Below the pieces are notes generated by a model. The model was not told the origin of the DNA and did not search any database. It saw only the letters and a list, made by a program, of their open reading frames with translations. Position numbers and translations under genes: made by a program. A stretch of 64,000 nt of DNA. Origin: Aureococcus anophagefferens (lineage: Eukaryota; Sar; Pelagophyceae; Pelagomonadales; Pelagomonadaceae). Where the stretch lies: the NCBI RefSeq assembly GCF_000186865.1, contig NW_008705562.1, positions 1,539,372-1,603,371 on the forward strand, read 5' to 3'. Shown in pieces: positions 37,501 through 46,197 of this stretch (position 1 is the stretch's first letter; the number at the start of each line of letters is the position of its first letter).

Positions 37501-39951
37501 CGCGTCGGCGCGCGCGCGGACCCGGCCTCGTCGTAGCGCCGCTCCCACGCGCGCGCGCCCGGCGCGTGTTTGGCTAAGATGGCCTCGACGGCGGCGGCGA
37601 CGCCGCCGTTGTCGTCGGAAACATCGGAGGCCGTCTTGGAAGGCCGGAGCTGCACGTGGTCCTCCTCGGACTCGGACCGCGCGGGCGACTCGCCGCGCTT
37701 CGACTCCGCGTCGAGCGCGTCCCGGGCGCCGCGGGCGCCGCGCGCGGCCTCGACGACGAGCTTGCGGCCCGAGCCGTAGGCCGCCTTCAAGGCCTCGGGC
37801 GCGTCCGCGCACTTGAGGCGCCCGGCGACCATGATCGCGACGACGTCCCCGAGCACCTGGGCAGCACAAGGGTGATTCAACGTCGCTTCAACGTGAGTGT
37901 TCCGCGCGCGCGCGTTCCGGAAAAAGCATCCACGCTTCGAGGCCGTTCCGAGAGACGATCGCTCGTCCAAAAGTCAGCCGAAACGAGTGGAAAACGGCCG
38001 AGAAAGGAGCCTTTGAAGTTGGGAATTTCGCTCTCTTTTGCTGCCCTGCCGAGCACGTCGGCCTCGTCCATGTAGTGCGTCGTCAGCAGGAGCGTGCGCT
38101 CGGCCTTCTCCTGCTCGAGCACGTCCCAGAGCTCCTTGCGCGCGAGAGGATCGAGGCCCGTCGTCGGCTCGTCCAAGACGACGAACCTGGAGCCGCCCGC
38201 GAGCGCGCAGGCCGTCGAGAGCTTCCGCCGCATGCCGCCCGAGAGCTCGCCGCCGAAGTGGCCCAGGCGCTCGCCGAGGTGGAAGGTCTCGAGTAACGCG
38301 TCGGCGTCGGCGCAGGACGGCTCGTAGGCGTTGGACTTGAGGACCGCGCAAAAGTGCGCGTGCTCGCGGACCGTGAGCTTCTCCCATAAAACGTCGTGCT
38401 GCGGCACGACGCCCAGGAGCGCCGACGTGCCGCCGGCCTCGCGACTGAGCAGGTCCACGCCGTAGGCGCGCGCGGCGGCGTCGCCGCCGTCGGGGGTCGT
38501 GAGGCCCGTGAGCAGGCGGAGCAGCGTCGTCTTGCCCGCGCCGTTGTGGCCGAGGAGCGCCGTCAGCTCGCCGTGCTTGAGCGCGAGGGCCGCGTCCTGG
38601 ACGGCCTTGAAGCTCCCGAAGGTCTTGTTCAGGCCCCGGAAGGTCACGGCGCCGTCGTCGCCGCCCTCGAGGGCGACGTAGTCGTCGCGGGAAGGTTCGG
38701 AATCCCTCGGGGCCCTCGCGACGCACTTGTAGAGCGAAGTAACGGGAAAATACCAGGGCCGCGTCGTGCCGAACTCGGACGGGAGCACCTCGCCGAGGTA
38801 CCAGGCGAGCACGCCCCAGAGGCCGACGTCGAGGAAGAGCCACTTGGTGACGTGCGCGAGCGACGCCCGCACCGTCGCCGGGTACTTGGCCATGGTCGAC
38901 GACGCGCTCAGGATGGCGACCTGGAGCGCCGTTGTTGGAAGTAACAACCAAGCGTCCGTGTAGGGCTCCTCGAGCGCCTTGGGCTTCGTGTCCTTGACGA
39001 CGACGAACGCCACGACGGACGCGATCACCACCCCAAAGGCGAGCTGCGACGCGCCCGGCGCGCTGTCGCAGACCGTCGACAGCGCGCAGGACACGGCGAC
39101 GAGCGCGAGGCAGGCGGCCGTGAAGAAGCCCCAGGCGGTCGCAAACTCCGCGCCGTCGAGGCGCGGCGACGCGCCGTAGCCCCGGCCGCAGTTGTGCATC
39201 AAACCCGCCGGCGCGACGACGACCGCGAGCGCGAACCCCAGAGCCACCGAACACAACAGGCCGTCGACGAGCAGGGGGCCGGCCCAGGCCGCCGCGTCGC
39301 GGAGCCCCATGGCGCGCGTCGACTCCCTAAGCTTCGCCGCCTTGTCGGCGGCGAGCGACGCCGCCGTGCCCTGGAGCACGAAGACCAAGGAGATGACGCC
39401 GAGGTACTGCTCCATGGCGCCGCTGGACCGCTTGTGGCTAAAGGTCGCGTAGAGCAGCCACATGAGGCACCAGACGCAGAGCGGGTAGGCGAAGAACGTC
39501 GCGAGCGTCGTCGTCTCGCGGCGTTTCACCGCGAGCGCCTTCCAGACCACCAAATAGCACTGGCGCTGGAGCAGCGCCGCCTCGGACCCCGCCCGGCAGA
39601 GGGAGCGGGCACCAGGGCCGCCAGCGACGCCCAGGCGCCCGCGAGCAGCGGGCTCGCCTCGCCCGCGGCCCGCGCGGCGCGCAGGCTCCGCGCGCGCTCC
39701 GCGCGGAGCGCGGCGCCGTCCTTGTTCTCGACCTTCTCCGCCAGCGCGACGAGCGGCGCGTGCCAGGCGCAGTGCGACTTGGCGAGGCAGCAGGCCAACA
39801 CGATGAACCAGACGACGACGACGAGGCACGCGAAGGCGATGCCGATCTGCTCGCCGCGCCCGATGGTGGAGATGGGCGCCTTCTCGTCGTCCGTGTAGAG
39901 GTCGTCGTCGGCGTCCGTCGACGGGCGGGGGGCGCCGCCGCGGAAGAGCAT
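34539..39951 (-). CDS. ABCA-type full ABC transporter
   Basis: A full-length lipid-exporter-type transporter of about 1,720 residues. The order is: membrane anchor (GIAFACLVVVVWFIVLACCL), large loop, five or so helices, NBD1, membrane domain 2, NBD2. NBD1 has Walker A GHNGAGKTT, signature LSGGMRRK, Walker B FVVLDEPTTGLD and H-loop TTHYMDEAD. NBD2 has GANGAGKTS, LSGGMKRK, VVLLDEPSAGLD and TTHSMEEAE. Introner C sits right after the NBD1 H-loop and, once removed, gives DEADVLGDVVAIMVAGRL, the normal ABCA sequence. Exon 1 (39951-39613) must connect to exon 2 by a frame change; a 47-nt GT-AG intron (39566-39612) would do this, but the acceptor is uncertain. The C-terminus has a Cys cluster (CTGCCGCCCC) that may be palmitoylated. 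It probably flips lipids at an endomembrane. Confidence 0.88.
37857..38048 (-). mobile_element. Introner C (family 1), intron of the ABCA gene
   Basis: A 192-bp element flanked by GTGCTCGG (gene sense; 38049-38056 and 37849-37856). Predicted intron 37857-38056, GT-AG, phase 0, restoring ADVLGDVVAIM. Gene-sense ends CAGGGCAGC and GCTGCCCAG. A read-through would terminate within the element. Confidence 0.94.
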
Positions 39952-40154
39952 TCCTGCGGCGCGGCGCGACCCGGCGCGGTGGAATACCTCGTGCGTCGAG
40001 GAGTGTTGCTCTCCCGCCGTGCTGTGGCAAGAAGGACCAATCGCTGCTTCGTGGCGGGCCGATACTGCCGGCAGCCCAAACCTCCCACGCAACGCTTCCG
40101 AGGCTGCAACGGGCTTTGGGGCTGCCCTTTGCGCGCGCCGCGTCGTGCGTGACC

Positions 40155-41129
40155 ATGGGCGCCGGCGCGTCGCGCTACAAGAGCGTCGAGGACGCCGTGG
40201 GCTGCGGCATCCCGCACACGGACATCGACAACTACTTGGCGCAGGACTGCGAGGCGGAGCTGGCCTCCATCAACCGCTGCTTCGGCCAGGACGTCCACCT
40301 GCCCTCGTCCGCGACGGCCTGCGGCCGCGCGGCGCAGAAGACCATCGAGCAGCTGGGGTTCGACCCGTCGAAGGTGCTCTACTGCAATTCCACGGGCCGC
40401 GACGAGCTCGCGCGGGAGCACCAGTGGTGGCGCTACCTCGAGGGCGTCTCGCGGGAGAGCGACCACGAGACGCGGAACCTCATCTTCAACATGGGCGGCT
40501 TGGGCGGCGTGCTCGCGGCGGGGAAGACGGGCCTGCAGGCCTGCTCGACGCACGCCATCGAGTCCGGCGGCTGCATCTTCATGTTCTGCGCGAGCCACGT
40601 CGGCGTCGACGCGGACGGCACCGTCGGCAAGATGCTCCACGAGAACATGAAGAAGCCGAGCCCCTGCTGCAACTCGAGCGATTTGGCGCTCAAGTGGGCG
40701 CGCAAGGCCGCGGGCGGCAAGAACGCGGTCAGCGACGACCCGGACGACTACCAGATGGACCAGCTGAAAACGATCGTCGCGGACTCGCTGACGCGCATCG
40801 ACCTCGCGGCCCAGGAGGAGAAGGGGTCGGCGGCGGAGATGGCCGAGGTCGTCTACGAGGCCATCCACCGGAAGATCGTCCAGCTCGTGCCCGACCACCT
40901 CGCGCACAGCGTCCCCGTCGTGCTCTGCGGCGGCATCCAGATCCACACGAACCCGGGCAAGCCCGACTTCTTCGCGCCGCGCCACTTCGAGATCTACTCG
41001 CCGGGCTCCAACCCGCCCAACGACGCCATGGCCGCGTACCGCGCGAACCTCAAGACGCTCATCCTCTTCCAGACGGAGCTCACCGCCGCCGCGGACCGCC
41101 TCGCGGCCGTGGAGAACGGCGCCAAGTAG
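40155..41129 (+). CDS. LCIB-like protein (theta-carbonic anhydrase family)
   Basis: A 324-residue protein. The central block NMGGLGGVLAAGKTGLQACS, then FCASHVGVDADGTVGKM and SPCCNSSDLALKW, closely follows the LCIB/C family (GGLAGFPF, GKTG, PHVGI, GEVGK, CGA). An upstream VLYCNSTGRDELAREH matches the Cys and Arg-Asp-Glu region. The family's zinc site uses two Cys and one His; candidates are the Cys in LYCNS, His in SHVGV and a Cys in the PCC pair. In algae and diatoms these proteins are theta-class carbonic anhydrases in CO2 concentration. The N-terminus MGAGASRYKS looks like an N-myristoylation signal. Some catalytic positions differ (GVLAA in place of GFPF), so activity is not assured. Confidence 0.72.
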   Translation: MGAGASRYKSVEDAVGCGIPHTDIDNYLAQDCEAELASINRCFGQDVHLPSSATACGRAAQKTIEQLGFDPSKVLYCNSTGRDELAREHQWWRYLEGVSRESDHETRNLIFNMGGLGGVLAAGKTGLQACSTHAIESGGCIFMFCASHVGVDADGTVGKMLHENMKKPSPCCNSSDLALKWARKAAGGKNAVSDDPDDYQMDQLKTIVADSLTRIDLAAQEEKGSAAEMAEVVYEAIHRKIVQLVPDHLAHSVPVVLCGGIQIHTNPGKPDFFAPRHFEIYSPGSNPPNDAMAAYRANLKTLILFQTELTAAADRLAAVENGAK

Positions 41130-41417
41130 GCACGCGTAACGCGGCGATTCGGCGTCGACGCGCCGTTGGCGCGGCTGTGTCTTTGAGGCCACGTCCGTCG
41201 GCGCCGTCGGACGAGGCCGAGGCGTCGTCCGAGGAAGGCCTCGAGGAGGCCCTTCGAGGCGTCCATCGCGAACCATCTCGCAGGCCTGCAGGCTTCTCGC
41301 AAAACCGTGGTGCCGCTCGACCAGCACCTCGACCAGCGCTCTCGCACGGCGTCGCGTGCGCAGCTCACGCGCGCATCTGTTCAGCTCGACGCGTCGCGCG
41401 CGCACGAACCCTTCATC

Positions 41418-42239
41418 ATGTCCAACATGTTTGCCAAGTTCGCGTTCGTGGCGCGCGACTCCACGGACGCCGAGGACGCGCCGGCGCCCGCGCCGCCGTC
41501 GGAGGAGACCTGGACGCAACGGCACGCGGCGCCGGCGTTCGAGGCGACGCGCGCGCCGAAGCGCGCGAAGACGGACGCGGCGCTCATGGGCGCGGGCCCG
41601 CGCGCGGGCGTCGGCGCCGTCGGCGAGTGCACGCCCGCGGACGTGCTCGTCGAGCGCTGGCAGTCGACGCTCCCGGGCGTCGTGTCCGTGGACGCGCGGC
41701 GCTTCATGACCGTGATCGGGTGTATTTTGAGTTCGCAGACGTTGACGGGCACGGCCTGCAAGGCCGTGGCGGCGCTGCGGGACGCCGCGCGCGCGGACGG
41801 CGCGGGCGACCTGTCGCCGGAGTGGCTCGCGGGCAAGGACAGCGCGGACGTCGCGAAGGTCATCAGCATGTGCAACTTCCTCAACAACAAGTCGAAGTTC
41901 ATCGTGGCGACGGCGCGGTCCGTGCGCCACGCGCGCGGCCGCGTCGCGGAGACGCTCGACGGCTACAAGCTCTACAGCGGCGTCGGCCCCGAGCTCGCGG
42001 GGCTGCTCAAGGTCGTCAACACGCGCGAGATCGCCGAGGCCTGGTGCGACCGCGAGCGCGCCAAGGCCGACGAGGCCGCGGCGCCGGACGACGTCGTTCC
42101 CTGGGGGCTCGAGGCGCGCGGCGCCGCGGCGCCGCCGCCAGACGACGGCGCGGCCCCGCCGGAAAACACCGCGGCCCCCGATGCGCCTCCTCCGCCGCCG
42201 GAGGACGACGCGCCGAAGAAACGAACTATATGTCTGTAG
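41418..42239 (+). CDS. HhH-GPD (endonuclease III-like) protein without the catalytic Lys
   Basis: A 273-residue protein. After a basic/acidic N-terminus with a possible nuclear signal (APKRAKTD), residues ~85-200 follow the endonuclease III fold: RRFMTVIGCILSSQTLT, VAKVISMCNFLNNKSKFIVA, TARSVRHARGRVAETLDGY and the hairpin KLYSGVGPELAGLLKVV. In active bifunctional glycosylases the hairpin reads LPGVGRKTA; here the catalytic Lys position is Glu192. The catalytic Asp region and iron-sulfur cluster are absent; the C-terminus is instead Pro/Ala-rich. It may be a DNA-binding pseudoenzyme. The start is the ATG at 41418, downstream of a GTG. Confidence 0.62.
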   Translation: MSNMFAKFAFVARDSTDAEDAPAPAPPSEETWTQRHAAPAFEATRAPKRAKTDAALMGAGPRAGVGAVGECTPADVLVERWQSTLPGVVSVDARRFMTVIGCILSSQTLTGTACKAVAALRDAARADGAGDLSPEWLAGKDSADVAKVISMCNFLNNKSKFIVATARSVRHARGRVAETLDGYKLYSGVGPELAGLLKVVNTREIAEAWCDRERAKADEAAAPDDVVPWGLEARGAAAPPPDDGAAPPENTAAPDAPPPPPEDDAPKKRTICL

Positions 42240-42251
42240 TTTACGGCGGGC

Positions 42252-42636
42252 CTAGTCCAGCTCCTGGCCGAGCGCGCGCCGCCGCGCGGCCAGCGCCTTG
42301 CCCCGGTGGTGGACCGTGTCGAACTCGCCGCAGTGGAAGGCGGCGTCCTGGAACTCGGGCGACACGTCCTGGACCGCGCGGACGGGCTTCAGCGCCGGCA
42401 GCGAGGACACCGACGAGTACGTCGCGAGCAGAAACGCGACCTGCGCGCGGAGGGAAAACGCGTCGGCCGGCGCGCGCGCGTTTCGCGCGCGTGAGACGCG
42501 GGGCGCGCACGCAGACCTCGATGACCACGTCCACGGGCGGCACGAGCTCGGCGTCGTGGACGAGGCCCTTAAAATGGACCGTGGAAAACCCGGCGTGGAT
42601 GATGAGCGCGACGCTAATGTAGTGCGCGACGGACAT
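42252..42636 (-). CDS. EMC5: ER membrane protein complex subunit 5 (EMC5/MMGT)
   Basis: Two exons (42636-42517 and 42440-42252) encode 102 residues, near the usual EMC5 length. The N-terminal part MSVAHYISVALIIHAGFS, then TVHFKGLVHDAE with VPPVDVVIE, is the first helix and linker. After a 76-nt GT-AG intron (42441-42516), VAFLLATYSSVSSLPALKPV gives the second helix, and FHCGEFDTVHHRGKAL matches the conserved C-terminal HRG motif of MMGT proteins. The subunit is part of the EMC insertase for tail-anchored and multi-pass proteins. The unspliced frame would extend into a basic, unrelated tail. The gene shares a short divergent promoter (128 bp) with the thioredoxin gene. Confidence 0.85.
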
Positions 42637-42764
42637 CGTCGTCGACGACGCGGATCGATGCGGGGCGCGCGTTGACTCGGTCGGCGGTGGTGTTCGTTGG
42701 CGCGCGCAGCGGCACGGCGCGACGACGCGGCCGGCGACCGAGTGCAAACACAGCTCGAGCCGCA

Positions 42765-43499
42765 ATGGTGCTGCCGTCATCGACATTCTGCGCCGTGTTG
42801 CTCGCCTCCGCGGCGGCCTTCCGGGCCCCGGTCAGCGTCACCCATCTGACCGGTCGCGTCGGCACTTTGCGCGCGTCGGAGGCGCCCGCCGAGGGCTCCG
42901 ACGACGCGTCCTCGACCTCGACGGCCGCCGCCGCCGGCGCGACGGCCGCGGCGGGCGCGGGCGTCCTCGCGGCGGCGACGACGGCCGCGGGCACGGCCTG
43001 CGCGGGCGGCGTCTGCGCCGTCGGCGCCGGCGCGGCGGCGACGGCCGCGGGCGGCGCGGGCGCGGGCGCGGCGGCCGCCGCCGTCGGCTCGCAGGCCGCG
43101 GCGGCGCTCGGCGCGCTGGGCCTGTCCGGCGCCCTGCTCTTCGGCGGCGGCGGGAGCGGCAGCTTGGAGTCCATGGCGTCGCGGAGCGTGCCGCTCCAGG
43201 ACGCCTTCCGGTCCGACCACCCCGTCGTCCTCGAGTTTTACAGCGACGACTGCCCGCGCTGCCGCGAGGCCGCGCGGCGGCTCTACGACGTCGAGGTCGC
43301 CCACGCGGGCGACGTCGACTGGGTCATGGTCGACACGCAGAACGAGGCGAACCGGCCCCTCTGGGAGAAGCTCGGCGTCGACGAGATCCCGCACTTTTCG
43401 TTCCTGGACGCGTCGAAGACGCTCGCGCGCACGGAGATCGGGCCCATCTCGGCCAAGGCGGCCGAGGCGGGGATCGCCGCGATCGCGCCGGCGCGCTAA
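42765..43499 (+). CDS. Plastid-targeted thioredoxin-like protein (HCF164-like) with a CPRC site
   Basis: A 244-residue protein. The N-terminus (VLLASAAAFRAPVSVTH) combines a signal peptide with an ASAFAP-like cleavage motif (AAAFRAP), the hallmark of plastid import in heterokont algae. A very Ala/Gly-rich stretch and a hydrophobic segment ALGALGLSGALLFGGG follow; the latter may anchor it to the thylakoid. The thioredoxin domain begins VVLEFYSDDCPRCREAARRL, has VDWVMVDTQNEANRPLWEKL, and continues with GVDEIPHFSFLDASKTLA. The cis-Pro is in EIPHF. This resembles HCF164/TxlA-type thylakoid thioredoxins, in which the active site is WCEVC; here it is CPRC (residues 163-166). Possible reductant for cytochrome assembly. 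Confidence 0.82.
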   Translation: MVLPSSTFCAVLLASAAAFRAPVSVTHLTGRVGTLRASEAPAEGSDDASSTSTAAAAGATAAAGAGVLAAATTAAGTACAGGVCAVGAGAAATAAGGAGAGAAAAAVGSQAAAALGALGLSGALLFGGGGSGSLESMASRSVPLQDAFRSDHPVVLEFYSDDCPRCREAARRLYDVEVAHAGDVDWVMVDTQNEANRPLWEKLGVDEIPHFSFLDASKTLARTEIGPISAKAAEAGIAAIAPAR

Positions 43500-43811
43500 C
43501 TTACTGCCAGCTCGACTTTCAAGACCCCGGCGTTGATTGCCCGGTCGATCTGAAAGTCGCCCTGTCTGCTTGTCCCGCGCGAGGTCGGTGAGCGCGCCGC
43601 TAAAAGGACGCCATCCACCCCTGGCGGTGTTGGAGCCGAATAGTTTGTACCGGTGGACATGACGAAGGCCCGGCCGTTCGGGCCAAGGCACGAGTTTATA
43701 CTAAATTTTATTTTGGAATTCAACTTCAACTTCAACAACCACCAAACGGACCGGACATTCAAAACGGACGAAAGAGAGCCCGCGATTACCGCCACGGACG
43801 TCGACGCCGAG
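43500..43811. other. Intergenic with an AT-rich patch, likely 5' leader of the next gene
   Basis: 312 bp between the thioredoxin stop and the chosen start of the Cys-rich gene. The segment 43690-43780 is far less GC-rich than the window, with a repeated CAACTT unit. An upstream in-frame ATG at 43659 would translate it into a Phe/Asn-rich stretch (FILNFILEFNFNFNNHQ), which I consider unlikely coding sequence. Confidence 0.55.
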
Positions 43812-45220
43812 ATGCAAGACCCGGCGCCCGCGAAGCGGCCGCGGCGGGGCGCGGCCGGCCAGGCGACCCAGGGCCCGGGCGTCGCCGGCGAGTCCGCGCG
43901 GCCGCGCGGCAAGTCGCGTGGCCGCTCCGCGACCGCCATGCGGCGCCACGGCCCCGCCTCCGCGGCGCAGGACTCGACGTCGAAGTCGCGGAGCCGCGCC
44001 GCGCCGCCGCCGCCGCGCCGCCACCGCTCGCCGGCGCCGCGCCCCGCCGCCGCCGCCGCCCCGCCGCCGCCGCGCGCGGCCGCGGCCGCCGCCCCGCCGC
44101 CCCCGGCCGCGGGCGCGTCGTCCACCGAGGCGCAGCTCGCCGAGGCGTTGGCGCGGCTCGAGCTGCTCGTCGTCGCGCCCTTCACGGCTGCACGCGAGGA
44201 GGCGCAGACGCGTCGCGACGANNNNNNNNNNNNNNNNNNNNNNNNNNNNNNNNNNNNNNNNNNNNNNNNNNGGTCTGCAGCGCGCTCAAGGCCGGCTGCC
44301 CCTGCCGCGAGGGCGTGCGGCAGAAGGACGCGTTTCCCGTCGACGCGTCCTGGTTCCGGCCGAACGACGCCCACGCGCAGGCCGGGCGCCTCTTCGACGA
44401 GGCGCTGCAGGCCTACGAGGAGGCCGTCGCGGCGGGCCGCGACGACGACGCCAAGGCCGCGCTCCTCAAGCTCGAGGGCGACAAGGAAGCGACGCCGGAG
44501 CTCGCGGCCCTCCGAAAGGCGCTTTGCGCGGCTTGCCGCGCGCTCTACGCCCAGCGCACGGCAAACGCGCGCGCCGCGGGTGACGCGGTCGTCCTCGCGC
44601 TCAAGGTCACCAAGTACCTCGGCAAGGACTGCGCGTCGGACTACCCGTGCGGCGTCAACTTCGCCACGCGCGACCTCGTCGCCGCGATCTGCTCCTTCCA
44701 GCACACGGAGGACTCCGAGCCCAAGCCCCCGGGCGCCCACGGCCCCGGCAGCGACACGGCCTACCCGGACATCGGCCACCGCGTCCGCGACGCGTCCAAG
44801 TGCGACGGCTGGTGCCTGACGTGCAACGTCATGGACGGCATCAAGGAGGCGCGGGCGCAGTCGCTCCGCGACCGGCCGCTCGAGGAGCGGAGCCCGCAGG
44901 GCCAGCTCCAGTACCGGCGCAAGCACGAGAACTACGCCTACGTCTTCAAGACCTACAAGCAGGGCCTCAAGTGCCACTACTGCCCGCTCGTCTGCGACGA
45001 GGAGAACCAGACGGGCTTCTGCATGTGCCACACGCGCGACGGCGCCAAGCACAAGTTCAAGGAGGAGGGCGAGAAGGGCATGAACGGCGTCTGCATCGTC
45101 GGCCGGAACTGGGACTTCGAGGAGTTCAAGGCGTGCGCCGACAAGGAGAAGACGCTCTGCCACGACTACATCGCGTGCCACAACTGCCACAAGCGGTTCC
45201 ACTCGGACCGCGGCCTCTGA
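43812..45220 (+). CDS. Unrecognised Cys-rich, zinc-binding-like protein, interrupted by an N gap
   Basis: The N-terminal part (MQDPAPAKRPRRG onward) is basic and Pro/Ala-rich (SKSRSRAAPPPPRRHRS), like a nuclear low-complexity region. A run of 50 N interrupts the frame at 44222-44271. The C-terminal part of about 315 residues is well structured, with clustered Cys/His: VCSALKAGCPC, KYLGKDCASDYPCGV, CDGWCLTCNVMDG, KCHYCPLVCDEENQTGFCMC and ACHNCHKRFHSD. The spacing suggests several zinc sites, but I recognise no named domain. The two parts may be out of phase with each other because the gap length is a placeholder. Start ambiguous (43812 or 43659). Function unknown. Confidence 0.6.
44222..44271. 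other. Assembly gap (50 N)
   Basis: A run of exactly 50 undetermined bases, a size commonly used as a placeholder. It lies in the Pro/Ala-rich coding region. Confidence 0.99.
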
Positions 45221-46197
45221 GCCGCCGCGCGCGCGCTAAGTCTAGACGCGAACGGCGACCGCGCGCCGCGCGCGAACGTGTCGGTCTAGGACCGTCTCCG
45301 TCGACGTACGACTTCGACGCCGCATAGAAGCACGTCGGGTCCAGCGCTAATGAGTGCTCCACGGCCCTCGCCCATCGATAGGATGAGCTCGGAGCCCATA
45401 TCCTCGCACCGCCGCCCCCATGGGCGCCGCGTAGCCGCCGTCGAGCGGTTGCGCGAGTTTGCGCCGAGTACGATGTTCGCGTCCGCCGAGCGTCGCAGGT
45501 CGTCCGCGCCCGCGAGCTGTCGTTCCCCGTCGCTTCGTGGAGATGTTTGGCCGCGAAATCGATCAAGTCCGCGGGCACGGACCGCGGCCCCCGCGCGCCG
45601 GCCGCCGCAGAGCGGCGCCCGAAACCGCCGCCGAAACGGGTTCTGGGGTCATGAACGGCGATGTGGCGTATTTGACGTGATCTGTTGGGCCACGGCTCAC
45701 CCATAGTGATAGACGAGCTGCACGAGCCACTTCGCCGACGGGAACTCGCGCAGATCTAGCCGCGGTCCGCGCCTCGAACGTGTCGTCGGGACCCATCTTC
45801 GGCCGCGCGCCGCACCACGACCACGGCCTCGGCCGACGCAGTCGAACGCGCGCCGCACCTATGCGCAACATGGACGGACCGCCGCGACGGTTTACGGACC
45901 CGCGGCGACCTCCGGACGCGTCCAGCGCCGCCCGCTGCTCGACCGCTCCCGCAGGCGGTTTCCGAGGCCGTGTGCGTCGTCGCGCGCACGCCGTTTCCAG
46001 CGCTCAAAAGTGGCACGCGACCGCGCAGGGACTAGTAGACGCGGACGGAAGCGGCGCGGGGGTCACAGGCGGCCTCATACGGCCTGTGGCGCGGCGCGAG
46101 GCCCATATTGACGCTAATCGTCCGAGAGGTTTGGGTGTGCTTGTGAGAAGGTCAACATTTCGTAATCACAGCCTGGGGCTGCTGCCCCGCGTCCGCG
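45221..46197. other. 977-bp region without a supported gene
   Basis: Between the Cys-rich gene and the PRMT gene. Reading frames of 60-190 codons exist on both strands but none has a domain, a clean start or the codon bias of neighbouring genes. GC content appears lower and more even than in coding regions. A minus-strand stretch near 45340-45500 reads like a protein fragment in one frame (GSELILSMGEGRGALISAG), which might be a gene relic. I see no RNA gene or terminal repeat. Confidence 0.5.
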
